This document shows, piece after piece, positions 50,521 through 58,834 of a DNA stretch of 64,000 nucleotides. Source of the stretch: an uncultured Novosphingobium sp. (lineage in GTDB: Bacteria > Pseudomonadota > Alphaproteobacteria > Sphingomonadales > Sphingomonadaceae); NCBI GenBank assembly GCA_946886075.1, contig CAMPHR010000001.1, positions 163,474 through 227,473 of the forward strand, read 5' to 3'. Below the pieces are notes generated by a model. It was not told where the DNA came from and searched no databases. It saw only the letters and a program-made list of their open reading frames with translations. Position 1 is the first letter of the stretch. Every line of letters starts with the position of its first letter. The position numbers and the translations under genes are program-made.

Positions 50521-51608
50521 TGGGCGATCCGCTGCACACGATCCTTTGCCAACGGCTCGGTTGCCGCTGGCCGATCATCCAGACCGCGATGGGCTGGGTC
50601 GCAGAGCCTTCGCTGGTCATCGGCAGCTCGAACGCGGGCGCCTTCGGCTTTCTCGGCGCGGCGGTGATGACCCCGGACGAAGCGCGCGAGAAGCTGCTCG
50701 CCGTGCGCAAGGGCACCGACAAGCCCTTCGGCGTCAACTTCCACAGCTTTCAGCCCGGCGCTGACCAAATTGTCGAGCTGATCCTCGCCAACAAGGATCA
50801 GGTGCGCGCGGTCAGTTTCGGGCGCGGCCCGAACGCGAAAATGATCGGCCGCTTCAAGGACGCAGGGATCCTCTGCGTCCCCACCGTTGGCGCGGTCAAG
50901 CATGCGCAAAAGATGGTGGAGCTCGGCGTCGACATGGTCAATGTCCAGGGCGGCGAAGGCGGCGGGCATACGGGGTCCGTCCCCACCACCGTGCTGCTCC
51001 CCCAGGTATTGGATGCGGTCAAGGTGCCGGTGATCGCGAGCGGCGGCTTTGCCGATGGGCGTGGGCTTGCGGCCGCGCTCGCCTTTGGCGCGGTCGGCAT
51101 CGCCATGGGCACGCGCTTCCTCCTCACCCAGGAAAGCCCGGTGCCCGACAGCGCCAAGGCGGAATATCTTAAAGCCTCGACCGACCGCATCGTCGTCACC
51201 ACCAAGCTCGACGGCATCCCGCAGCGGATGGTCCGCACGCGGCTCATGGACCGGATCGAAAAGTCCGGCCCGCTTGCCATGTGGCTGCGCGCGATCGAGG
51301 CGGGCATGGCGATGAAAAAGCAGACCGGCGCCAGCTGGCTCGACTTCATCAAGTCCGCGCGCGGCATGACCGCCCATGGCGCGATGCCCTTGAAACAGGC
51401 GATGATGGCCGCGACCATGCCGATGCTGATCCAGAAGGCGGTGGTCGATGGCGACATCGAACAGGGCGTGATGGCGACCGGCGTGGTTGGCGGGCGGATC
51501 GGCGAGATCCCGAGCTGCCAGGAGCTGGTCGATCGCATCGTCGCCGAGGCGCATGAGCGCCTGGCCGCGCTCGCCGCGATGGGCCAGCAAACCGCCAGCG
51601 CCGCCTGA
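50517..51608 (+). CDS. ipdC: FMN-dependent HIP-pathway oxidoreductase (nitronate monooxygenase family)
   Basis: A 363-residue TIM-barrel flavoprotein of the 2-nitropropane-dioxygenase family (IpdC; ScdK). In the HIP pathway IpdC changes the oxidation state of a ring-C/D CoA thioester before ring opening. Family marks: LGCRWPIIQTAMGWVAEPSL, VNVQGGEGGGHTGSVPTTVLLPQV (~140-165, FMN phosphate and active-site region) and VIASGGFADGRGLAAALAFGAVGIAMGTRFLLTQE (~180-215). ATG overlaps the crotonase stop. Followed by echA20 after 16 bases. Confidence 0.93.
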   Translation: MMGDPLHTILCQRLGCRWPIIQTAMGWVAEPSLVIGSSNAGAFGFLGAAVMTPDEAREKLLAVRKGTDKPFGVNFHSFQPGADQIVELILANKDQVRAVSFGRGPNAKMIGRFKDAGILCVPTVGAVKHAQKMVELGVDMVNVQGGEGGGHTGSVPTTVLLPQVLDAVKVPVIASGGFADGRGLAAALAFGAVGIAMGTRFLLTQESPVPDSAKAEYLKASTDRIVVTTKLDGIPQRMVRTRLMDRIEKSGPLAMWLRAIEAGMAMKKQTGASWLDFIKSARGMTAHGAMPLKQAMMAATMPMLIQKAVVDGDIEQGVMATGVVGGRIGEIPSCQELVDRIVAEAHERLAALAAMGQQTASAA

Positions 51609-51624
51609 GCAAGAAGGAAGAGAC

Positions 51625-52374
51625 ATGCCGATCACGCTGACCGTCAATGGCGCCATCGCCGAAATCCTGTTCGACCATCCCCCAGTCAACGCCTTTGACA
51701 CCAAGGGCTGGGAGTCGATCCCCGCCATGGTGTACGAAGCGGCGGCCAACGAGGCTGTGAAGGTCATCCTGATCCGCGCCGAAGGCCGGGGTTTCTGTGG
51801 CGGCGTCGACATCAAGGAGATGCAGGCGCACCCCGAGCGCATCGCCAAGCTCAACAAGGATAATTACCTCACCTTCAAGGCGATCCGCGAGTGCGCGATT
51901 CCCGTGGTGGGCGCGCTCCACGGCTTCGTCATCGGCGGCGGCGTCAATATCGCGGGCGCGTGCGACGCGCTGATCGCGGCGGAAGGGGCCTATTTCTCGC
52001 TCCCCGAGATCGATCGCGGCGCGATGGGCGGGGCGGCCTTCATGAGCCGCATGCTGCCGGTGCAGATGGTGCGCGCGAACTTCTTCACCGGCGGGCGCAT
52101 CCCGGTCGAGGACGCCTACCGTCACGGCTCGGTCCACAAGGTCGTGCCGCTCGAAAACCTCAAGGACGAGGCCTACGCCTTCTGCGAGGTGATCGCGTCG
52201 AAGAGCCGGGCAGCGCTCGTCATCGCCAAGCAGGCCTTGAACCTCATCGAGCCCACCGACCCCTCGGCCCATTACCGGATCGAGCAGGGCTTCACGCTCG
52301 AAATGTACATGCATGAAGACAGCCAGAAGGCGCGCGACGCCTTCGTCGACAACAAGGGCGCGGCGAAATTCTGA
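51625..52374 (+). CDS. echA20: Ring-D-opening crotonase (HIEC-CoA hydrolase type)
   Basis: A 249-residue crotonase matching EchA20 (ScdN). EchA20 hydrolytically opens ring D of the HIP-derived CoA ester. Diagnostic segments shared with the mycobacterial protein: DHPPVNAFDTKGW, AEGRGFCGGVDIKEMQ, VIGGGVNIAGACDALIAAEGAYFSLPEIDRGAMGGAAFMSR, HGSVHKVV and YRIEQGFTLEMYMHEDS. ATG at 51625 with AAGGAAG; the frame is open 46 codons upstream inside ipdC, which is rejected. Its TGA overlaps the next ATG by one base. Confidence 0.94.
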   Translation: MPITLTVNGAIAEILFDHPPVNAFDTKGWESIPAMVYEAAANEAVKVILIRAEGRGFCGGVDIKEMQAHPERIAKLNKDNYLTFKAIRECAIPVVGALHGFVIGGGVNIAGACDALIAAEGAYFSLPEIDRGAMGGAAFMSRMLPVQMVRANFFTGGRIPVEDAYRHGSVHKVVPLENLKDEAYAFCEVIASKSRAALVIAKQALNLIEPTDPSAHYRIEQGFTLEMYMHEDSQKARDAFVDNKGAAKF

Positions 52375-53528
52375 TGGACCTGACCTATACTCCTGAGCAG
52401 CAGGCGTTCCGCGCCGAAGTCCGCGCCTGGCTCGAAGCCCATGTGCCGCAAGGATCGCTGGAACATTTCGATGCGACCCGCGAAGGCTTCGAGGCCCACC
52501 GTGAATGGGAAAAGACGCTGAAGTCCGGCGACTGGGGCATGGTCACATGGCCCAAGGAATATGGCGGGCGCGGCCTTGACCTCATCCAGTGGCTGATCTT
52601 CGAGGAAGAATATTATCGGGCCGGAGCGCCCGGTCGCGTCAACCAGAATGGCATCTTCCTGCTCGGGCCGACGCTGATCGAGTTCGGCACCCATGAGCAG
52701 AAGCAGCGCTTCCTGCCCAAGATGGCGTCCGGCGAGGAAATCTGGGCGCAGGCCTGGTCCGAACCCATGGCCGGGTCCGACCTGGCAGGCGTGCGCGCGA
52801 CGGCGACGCGGGATGGCGACGAATATATTTTGAACGGCCACAAAATCTGGTCTTCTCGAGCCGTGTTTGCCGATTGGGCGTTCGGCCTGTTCCGCGAGCC
52901 GGGTTCCGAGCGCCACAAGGGCATGAGCCTCATCTTCTTCCCCCTCGATGCGCCGGGCGTGACGGTCAACGCGATCAAGAAGATCAACGGCCATGTCGGT
53001 TTCGCCGAGATTTTCCTCGAAAATGTCCGCGTGCCTGCCTTCAATCGCCTGGGCGAAGAGGGCCAGGGCTGGCATATCTGCATGGCGACGGCGGGTTTCG
53101 AGCGCGGCCTGATGCTGCGCTCACCCGCCCGCTATCAGGTGGCGGCCAAGAAGCTGGCGGAGCTGTGGACCGCCAACAAGGAGACGGCTGACCCCAGCCT
53201 CGAAGCGGACGTGGTGCGCGCGCACATGAATGCCGACGCCTATGCGCTCAACATCTACCAGACCGCCTCGCGGCTGATGGCGGGGGCGAAGATCGGGCCG
53301 GAAGCCTCGACCAACAAGATCTTCTGGTCGGAACTCGACATTCACCTCACGCAGACCGCGCTCAACATATTGGGGCCGCAGGCGGAACTGACGCACGAAG
53401 CGCCCGGCGCAGGGGCCGTCGACTGGATCGACGACTATATCTTCGCGCTCGCGGGGCCCATCTATGCAGGCTCCAACGAGATCCAGCGCAACATCATCGC
53501 CGAGCGCATGCTCGGCCTGCCACGCTAA
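52374..53528 (+). CDS. fadE30: Acyl-CoA dehydrogenase, FadE30-like
   Basis: A 384-residue ACAD close in length and order of motifs to FadE30, which desaturates 5-OH-HIP-CoA. Segments: MDLTYTPEQQAFRAEVRAWL, WPKEYGGRGLDLIQWLIFEEEYYRAGAP, QAWSEPMAGSDLAGVRATATR (substrate and FAD region), FERGLMLRSPARYQ, and the C-terminal PIYAGSNEIQRNIIAERMLGLPR. Located between echA20 and a second ACAD, as in other HIP clusters. Assignment to FadE30 rather than another steroid FadE is by similarity from memory. Confidence 0.85.
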   Translation: MDLTYTPEQQAFRAEVRAWLEAHVPQGSLEHFDATREGFEAHREWEKTLKSGDWGMVTWPKEYGGRGLDLIQWLIFEEEYYRAGAPGRVNQNGIFLLGPTLIEFGTHEQKQRFLPKMASGEEIWAQAWSEPMAGSDLAGVRATATRDGDEYILNGHKIWSSRAVFADWAFGLFREPGSERHKGMSLIFFPLDAPGVTVNAIKKINGHVGFAEIFLENVRVPAFNRLGEEGQGWHICMATAGFERGLMLRSPARYQVAAKKLAELWTANKETADPSLEADVVRAHMNADAYALNIYQTASRLMAGAKIGPEASTNKIFWSELDIHLTQTALNILGPQAELTHEAPGAGAVDWIDDYIFALAGPIYAGSNEIQRNIIAERMLGLPR

Positions 53529-53542
53529 GGGGGAACAGAGAG

Positions 53543-54565
53543 ATGGATTTCACCCTTAACGACGAACAGCTGATGTTTGCGGAAACGGCGCGGACGCTGT
53601 TTGCCGACAGCTGCACGCCCGACCATTGGCGCAAGATGATGGAAGCGGGCGTTGCGCGCGACGATGCGCGATGGGCATCGATCGTGGAGACCGGCCTGAC
53701 GCTTGTGCTGCTGCCCGAGGAAGCAGGCGGCATCGGCCTTGCCGAAACCGACTTCGCCCTGATCGCGCAGGAAGCAGGCTATGTCGCGCTGCCTGAGCCG
53801 CTGGTCGAAAGCGCGGGCGTCGCAGCGCCGATGCTCGCCGCCCTTGCGCCCCAGCATGAACTGCTCAGCGATCCCAATGCGACGATCGCGATTGCGCATC
53901 CGTCCAATCCCTATGTCGCCAATGCCGACAGCGCTGCGGCGATCCTCCTGCATGACAGTGGCGAGGCCTATCTCGCCACCCCCGACCAGGTGACGCTGAC
54001 GGCGCAGGCCAGCATCGACCCCTTCCGTCGCTTGTTCAAGGTGGAGTGGAGCAAGGAGAAGGCAACGCCTTTGGGCAAGGCCGACTGGGATCTCGCCTTC
54101 GACCGCGCGGCGCTGTTCAACGCCGCGTTCGGGCTTGGCCTCGCCCAGCGCTCGGTCGACCTCGCCGTCGATTACGCCAAGGAACGCCAGCAGTTCGGAA
54201 AGCCGATCGGCAGCTATCAGGCGGTCAAGCATCACCTCGCCTCCGCCCAGGTCGCGATCGAGTTCGCCAAGCCCGTGGTGGCCGCCGCCGCCGCCGAAAT
54301 CGGCGCGCGCGACACGCAGGCCCGCGCCCGCGTCAGCCATGCCAAGCTCGTTGCCCTCGAAGCCGCCGACAAGGCCGCCCGCGCCTCGATCCAGGTGCAT
54401 GGCGCGATGGGTTACAGCTGGGAGGTGGACGTCCACCTGTTCCTCAAGCGCACGGTTGCGCTCACGCAAACATGGGGCACCCCCGCCCAACATCGCGCGC
54501 GCATCGCCACGCGCATCTTCACCCAGCCCATGGGGCCGGACCAGACTTTTGCCCGGGAAGCTTGA
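53543..54565 (+). CDS. Short acyl-CoA dehydrogenase subunit (steroid FadE type)
   Basis: A 340-residue ACAD, shorter than usual (~380), with a reduced middle domain. C-terminal FAD contacts are kept: KERQQFGKPIGSYQAVKHHLASAQ and VHGAMGYSWEVDVHLFLKR. Steroid pathways use alpha2beta2 ACADs made of two different subunits in which one is degenerate; adjacency to the FadE30-like gene (14 bases) suggests such a pair, equivalent to ScdC1/ScdC2 of Comamonas. Which subunit carries the catalytic Glu cannot be settled here. Ends 2 bases before the thiolase ATG. Confidence 0.85.
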   Translation: MDFTLNDEQLMFAETARTLFADSCTPDHWRKMMEAGVARDDARWASIVETGLTLVLLPEEAGGIGLAETDFALIAQEAGYVALPEPLVESAGVAAPMLAALAPQHELLSDPNATIAIAHPSNPYVANADSAAAILLHDSGEAYLATPDQVTLTAQASIDPFRRLFKVEWSKEKATPLGKADWDLAFDRAALFNAAFGLGLAQRSVDLAVDYAKERQQFGKPIGSYQAVKHHLASAQVAIEFAKPVVAAAAAEIGARDTQARARVSHAKLVALEAADKAARASIQVHGAMGYSWEVDVHLFLKRTVALTQTWGTPAQHRARIATRIFTQPMGPDQTFAREA

Positions 54566-54567
54566 CC

Positions 54568-55722
54568 ATGCCTGAAGCCTATATCATCGACGCCGTCCGC
54601 GCCCCCATCGGCCGCAAGAAGGGCAGCCTGGCGGGCGTTCATCCCGCCGACCTCGCCGCCTTCCCGATCGCAGAGCTCATCCGCCGCACCGGCGTCGACG
54701 CCAATCTGGTCGATGACGTGGTGTGGGGCTGCAACGACACGATCGGCGGCCAGGCAGGCGACATCGCGCGCACCGCATGGCTCGCCGCTGGCCTGCCCGA
54801 ACATGTGCCGGGCGTCACCATCGACCGCCAGTGCGGCTCTTCCCAGCAGTCGGTCCATTTCGCCGCGCAAGGCGTGATGAGCGGCACCCAGGACATCGTC
54901 GTTGCAGGCGGCAGCCAGGCGATGAACCAGATCCCGATTTCGTCGGCCATGCATGTGGGGCCACAGTTCGGCTTCAACAATGGCCCGTTCCGCGGCTCCA
55001 AGGGCTGGGACGCGCGCTATGGCGATGAAGAGATCGACCAGATCCGCTCGGCCGAAATGATCGCCGACAAGTGGAATATCAGCCGTGAGGCGATGGAGGA
55101 ATTTTCGCTCGCCAGCCATCTGCGCGCGCAGGCCGCCTGGGACAATGGCTGGTTCGATAACGAAGTCGCGGCTTTCGAGGGGCTGGAGCGGGACGAGACG
55201 ATCCGCCCGACCAGCACGCTCGAAGGCATGGCCAGCCTCAAGCCCGTGCGCGAAGGCGGCAAGATCACAGCGGGCGTCGCGAGCCAGAATTGCGACGGCG
55301 CAGCCGCGCTCCTCATCGCGGGCGAGCGGGCGGTCAAGGACTATGGCCTCAAACCCCGCGCCCGCATCCATCATATCTCGGTGCGCGCCGCCAATCCGGT
55401 GTGGATGCTGACCGGGCCGATCCCCGCCACCCAGCATGCGCTGGCCAAGACCGGCCTTACCGTCGATGACATCGACCTTTTCGAATGCAACGAGGCCTTC
55501 GCCTCGATCCCGATGGCGTGGATGCAGGAGCTGGGCGTGCCCCATGAGAAGGTCAATGTGCAGGGCGGCGGCATTGCGCTTGGCCATCCGATCGGCGCGA
55601 CCGGCGCGCGGCTCATGACCACGCTCTTGAATGCCCTTGAGCGCACCGGCGGCCGCTATGGCCTCCAGACCATGTGCGAAGGCGGCGGCCAGGCCAACGT
55701 CACCATCATCGAGCGGCTCTGA
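54568..55722 (+). CDS. fadA6: HIP-pathway thiolase, FadA6-like
   Basis: A 384-residue thiolase. Cys89 nucleophile in IDRQCGSSQQSVHFAAQG, His in GHPIGATGARLMTTLL (~345), second Cys in MCEGGGQANVTIIERL. The GSSQQ version of the active-site helix and the length match FadA6/ScdF, which cleaves the branched C-ring-derived beta-ketoacyl-CoA after ring opening. The ATG at 54568 is right because the frame upstream is merely the alternative frame of the ACAD gene. Confidence 0.9.
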   Translation: MPEAYIIDAVRAPIGRKKGSLAGVHPADLAAFPIAELIRRTGVDANLVDDVVWGCNDTIGGQAGDIARTAWLAAGLPEHVPGVTIDRQCGSSQQSVHFAAQGVMSGTQDIVVAGGSQAMNQIPISSAMHVGPQFGFNNGPFRGSKGWDARYGDEEIDQIRSAEMIADKWNISREAMEEFSLASHLRAQAAWDNGWFDNEVAAFEGLERDETIRPTSTLEGMASLKPVREGGKITAGVASQNCDGAAALLIAGERAVKDYGLKPRARIHHISVRAANPVWMLTGPIPATQHALAKTGLTVDDIDLFECNEAFASIPMAWMQELGVPHEKVNVQGGGIALGHPIGATGARLMTTLLNALERTGGRYGLQTMCEGGGQANVTIIERL

Positions 55723-55736
55723 CAGGAAGCGGCCCC

Positions 55737-56387
55737 ATGCCCTGCTACGCCTATCAGGGGATCACCCCCGTCGTCGATCCGACAAGCTATGTCCATCCGC
55801 TGGCGTCGCTGATCGGGGACGTGATCGTGGGGCCGGGCTGCTTCATCGCGCCCGGCGCCTCGCTGCGCGGCGACTTCGGGCGGATCGTGGTGGAAGGCGA
55901 CAGCTCGATCCAGGACAATGTGTCGGTGCATGCCAACCAGCTGCGCGACACCGTCATCAAGCGCGGCGCGACGATCGCGCACGGATCGATCATCCATGGC
56001 TGCGAGATCGGCGAAAATGCGCTCATCGGCATGAACGCGGTGATCCTCGACAATGCGATCATCGGTGACGAAAATCTCGTCGCGGCGCTTAGCTTAGTCA
56101 AGTCTGACACGGTGACCCCGCCACGCAGCCTGGTCGTCGGCAATCCGGCCAAGGTCGTGAAGACGTTCGAGCCGCACCAGGTCACCTGGCGCAACAATGG
56201 CGAGGGGGAGTATCAAAAGCTCGCCCGCTCAGCCCTCACCGAGCTTGTCGAAGCGTCGCCGCTGCGCGAAGCGACCCCGGAGCGGCTTGGCCAGCGCAGC
56301 CAGTCAGAGGCGGTCGCCGTGCGGCTTTCAGGCAGCACCGCCGAGCATCGCGAACGCCAGGCCGCAGAGCGCGAGGGCAAGGCATGA
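55737..56387 (+). CDS. Gamma-carbonic-anhydrase/PaaY-like hexapeptide-repeat protein
   Basis: A 216-residue left-handed beta-helix protein. Hexapeptide repeats run from residue ~18 to ~135 (VHPLASLIGDVIVGPGCFIAPGASLRGDFGRIVVEGDSSIQDNVSVHA). The three zinc His of gamma-class enzymes are plausible in SVHANQ and in AHGSIIHG (spacing of five between the last two). PaaY, its relative in phenylacetate degradation, is a thioesterase that rescues dead-end CoA esters. A C-terminal ~60-residue charged tail is extra. Located between fadA6 and a SnoaL-like gene, it may hydrolyse a stalled steroid CoA intermediate; this is inference. Confidence 0.8.
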   Translation: MPCYAYQGITPVVDPTSYVHPLASLIGDVIVGPGCFIAPGASLRGDFGRIVVEGDSSIQDNVSVHANQLRDTVIKRGATIAHGSIIHGCEIGENALIGMNAVILDNAIIGDENLVAALSLVKSDTVTPPRSLVVGNPAKVVKTFEPHQVTWRNNGEGEYQKLARSALTELVEASPLREATPERLGQRSQSEAVAVRLSGSTAEHRERQAAEREGKA

Positions 56388-56830
56388 GCAGCGCCACGGC
56401 GATCACCAACCTCCTCTATCTTTATGCCGAGCTGATGGACGCAGGCGACCTGGAAGCCGTGGCCGCCCTGTTCGAGCGCGCCAAGGTCAAGACCGGCGGC
56501 GGCGAAGTGATCGAAGGATCGGCGCCGATGCTTGCGCTGTGGCAAGCCCATGTGCGCATCCATGACGATGGCACGCCGCGCACCAAACATGTCATCACCA
56601 ATCCCATCGTCGAAGTGGACGAAGAGGCAGGCACGGCCACCTGCCGCTCTTACTATACCGTGTTCCAGGCAACGCAGGACCTGCCGCTCCAGGCGATCTG
56701 CGCAGGCCGCTATCATGACGCCTTCGTCCGCACGGACGGGGCCTGGCATTTTTCCGGGCGCGATTATTCGCTGCTCGATCTCGTTGGGGACTTGAGCCAG
56801 CATCTGCTGATCCCCGTCGCAGCGCAATGA
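56384..56830 (+). CDS. SnoaL/NTF2-like protein in the HIP operon
   Basis: A 148-residue alpha+beta barrel protein of the SnoaL_4/NTF2 superfamily: AITNLLYLYAELMDAGDLEAVAALF (helices 1-2), VRIHDDGTPRTKHVITNPIVEVDEEAGTATCRSYYTVFQ and AGRYHDAFVRTDGAWHFSGRDYSLLDLVGD. A His/Asp pair (RIHDD) and an Arg/Tyr/His strand line a pocket. Related folds act as ketosteroid isomerases, dehydratases or cyclases. The catalytic residues of true KSI are not in place. Starts within the stop of the preceding gene. No assigned step in the pathway. Confidence 0.75.
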   Translation: MSSATAITNLLYLYAELMDAGDLEAVAALFERAKVKTGGGEVIEGSAPMLALWQAHVRIHDDGTPRTKHVITNPIVEVDEEAGTATCRSYYTVFQATQDLPLQAICAGRYHDAFVRTDGAWHFSGRDYSLLDLVGDLSQHLLIPVAAQ

Positions 56831-56843
56831 AGGAGTAAGGCAA

Positions 56844-57749
56844 GTGGGTATCTGCGAAGGACGTGTTGCGATCGTGACCGGGGCGGGCAATGGCCTTGGC
56901 AAAGCCTATGCGCTGGGCCTCGCGGCGGAAGGCTGCAAGGTCGTGGTCAATGACCTGGGCGTCGGCACCCATGGCGAGGAAGGCGCGACCAAGGGCGCGG
57001 CCGAGCAGGTGGTGGATGAGATCCGCGCGATGGGCGGGGAAGCCGTCGCCAACACCGATGATGTCGCTGAATGGGAATCCGGCAAGCGCATGGTCGAACA
57101 GGCCCTCGACAATTTCGGCGCGCTCCATGCCGTGGTCAACAATGCCGGCTTCGTGCGCGACCGCATGTTCTTCACCTGTAGCCCGGAAGAATGGGACGCA
57201 GTGATCCGCGTCCATCTGCGCGGCCATTTCTGCACCTCGCGCCATGCCGCTGAATATTGGCGCGCGCAGAGCAAGGCGGGCAATCCGGTCGACGCGCGCA
57301 TCATCAACACGACCTCGGGCGCAGGCCTGCAGGGCTCGGTCGGCCAATCGGCCTATTCGACGGCCAAGGCGGGGATCGCCGGGCTGACCCTGGTGCAGGC
57401 GGCCGAGCTTGGCCGTCTGGGCATCACCGCCAACGCGCTTGCCCCCAATGCGCGCACCCGCATGACCAATACCGGCGCGTTCGACATGGACGCCAAGGAA
57501 GGCGAGTTCGACCTGTTCGCGCCGGAAAATATGGCGCCGCTCGTCGCCTATCTGGTCTCGGAGCAGTCCAAGGGGGTGACCGGCCAGGTGTTTGAGCTAA
57601 AGGGCGGGCAGGTATTCCTCTCGCAAGGCTGGACCGACAGCCCCGCCTTCGACAAGGGCGCACGCCTGGAGGCAAGCGAAATGGACGCGATCGTGCGCAA
57701 GCTCATCGAAACCCGCGAGCCTGCAAAGCCCGTCTACGGAGCCGCCTGA
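56844..57749 (+). CDS. SDR oxidoreductase, long type (Rv3548c/MFE-dehydrogenase-like)
   Basis: A 301-residue SDR of the multifunctional-enzyme dehydrogenase type. TGAGNGLGKAYALGLAAEG (~12-30) binds NAD, VVNDLGVGTHGEEGA is the characteristic long loop, NNAGFVRDRMFF (~97) and the active site YSTAKAGIAGLT (~172). Such enzymes oxidise 3-hydroxyacyl-CoAs. A homologue (Rv3548c type) lies in mycobacterial HIP clusters. The start is GTG at 56844 with AAGGAGTAAGG upstream. It overlaps the next ATG by one base. Confidence 0.88.
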   Translation: MGICEGRVAIVTGAGNGLGKAYALGLAAEGCKVVVNDLGVGTHGEEGATKGAAEQVVDEIRAMGGEAVANTDDVAEWESGKRMVEQALDNFGALHAVVNNAGFVRDRMFFTCSPEEWDAVIRVHLRGHFCTSRHAAEYWRAQSKAGNPVDARIINTTSGAGLQGSVGQSAYSTAKAGIAGLTLVQAAELGRLGITANALAPNARTRMTNTGAFDMDAKEGEFDLFAPENMAPLVAYLVSEQSKGVTGQVFELKGGQVFLSQGWTDSPAFDKGARLEASEMDAIVRKLIETREPAKPVYGAA

Positions 57750-58834
57750 TGGACTTTGCGCTCAGCGACGATCAGCGCGCGATCCAGGAAGCCGCCCGCG
57801 ACTTCCTGACCGACGCCGCCAATCCCGACGTCATCCGCGCCGCCGTCGAAGGGACGAGCGGCTTTGACGAGAGCCTGTGGTCGAGCCTTGGCGAAATGGG
57901 CTTTGCCGGGCTGATGATACCCGAAGCCCAAGGCGGCCTGGGCCTCGGCGCAGTCGAAATGGCGCTGGTCCTTGAAGAAACCGGCCGCGTCCTTGCGCCT
58001 GTCCCCTTTTTCGAAACCGCCGTGCTCGCCGTGCAGGCAGTGCTCGCCGCAGGCAGCGCGGAACAGAAGGCGGCGCTGCTCCCCCGCTTGGCGTCAGGCA
58101 CACGCGCCGCGTTCGCAGGCACCGCAAGCCGCCCCACCCTGTCGGATGGCCGCCTCACCGGCCAGGCCAGGTTCGTGACCTTCGGTCATGTCGCGCAGCT
58201 GATCATCGTCGCCACCGCTGACGAGAGCCTCATCGTCCTCGAAGCCGACACGCCGGGCCTTGCCATCGAGGCGCTGCCCGCGCTCGACCGCACCCGCCGT
58301 TTCGCGACCCTGACCTTCGACTGCGCAGTCACTGACGCCATGATCCTCGGCGCGCCCGGCAGCGCGAAAGCCGCGATCGATCGCACCCTCACCATCGGCG
58401 CAGGCCTGCTTAGCGCTGAACAAACCGGCGGCATGCAGTACAGCCTCGACGCGACCGTCGACTATGCCAAGCAGCGCGTCCAGTTCGGCCGCCTTATCGG
58501 CTCGTTCCAGGCCTATAAGCATATGCTCGCCGACATGATGCTGCTGGTCGAAGCCTCACGCTCGGCCGCCTATTATGCGGCGGCCGCGATCGATGAAAAT
58601 GGCGAGGAGCTCGCCGAGGCATGCCATGCCGCGCGCGCCTATGTCTCCGACGCCTATTGCTCGGTCACGGGCGATGCCATCCAGCTCCATGGCGGCATCG
58701 GTTTCACCTGGGAACATCACGCCCATCTCTATTTCAAGCGCGCCCGCGCTTGCAGCAGCTGGCTCGGCACCCCCGAACAGCATCGCGAAGCGCTCGCCGC
58801 CCTGCTGATCGATGGAGACCAGATCGCCGCATGA
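57749..58834 (+). CDS. Acyl-CoA dehydrogenase subunit
   Basis: A 361-residue ACAD with MDFALSDDQRAIQEAARDFLTD, PEAQGGLGLGAVEMALVLEETGRVLAPVPFFETAVL, YAKQRVQFGRLIGSFQAYKHMLADMMLLVE and QLHGGIGFTWEHHAHLYFKRARAC near the end. The middle domain is short and the SEPxAGSD-type segment of full-length ACADs is replaced by FAGTASRPTLSDGRLTG, as in the partner subunits of alpha2beta2 steroid ACADs. Its likely partner is the full-length ACAD at 62859 or 52374. Substrate unknown. Confidence 0.85.
   Translation: MDFALSDDQRAIQEAARDFLTDAANPDVIRAAVEGTSGFDESLWSSLGEMGFAGLMIPEAQGGLGLGAVEMALVLEETGRVLAPVPFFETAVLAVQAVLAAGSAEQKAALLPRLASGTRAAFAGTASRPTLSDGRLTGQARFVTFGHVAQLIIVATADESLIVLEADTPGLAIEALPALDRTRRFATLTFDCAVTDAMILGAPGSAKAAIDRTLTIGAGLLSAEQTGGMQYSLDATVDYAKQRVQFGRLIGSFQAYKHMLADMMLLVEASRSAAYYAAAAIDENGEELAEACHAARAYVSDAYCSVTGDAIQLHGGIGFTWEHHAHLYFKRARACSSWLGTPEQHREALAALLIDGDQIAA

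Noticed and set aside
50409..51857. 482-codon open frame on the minus strand
   Set aside because: Antisense to ipdC and echA20; no family features.
53494..54493. Long minus-strand open frame opposite the short acyl-CoA dehydrogenase
   Set aside because: Gly/Arg-rich shadow of the real gene; the real frame holds ACAD motifs.
54046..54567. N-terminal extension of the FadA6-like thiolase (total 558 codons)
   Set aside because: The extension is an alternative frame of the upstream acyl-CoA dehydrogenase; the thiolase fold starts exactly at the ATG at 54568.
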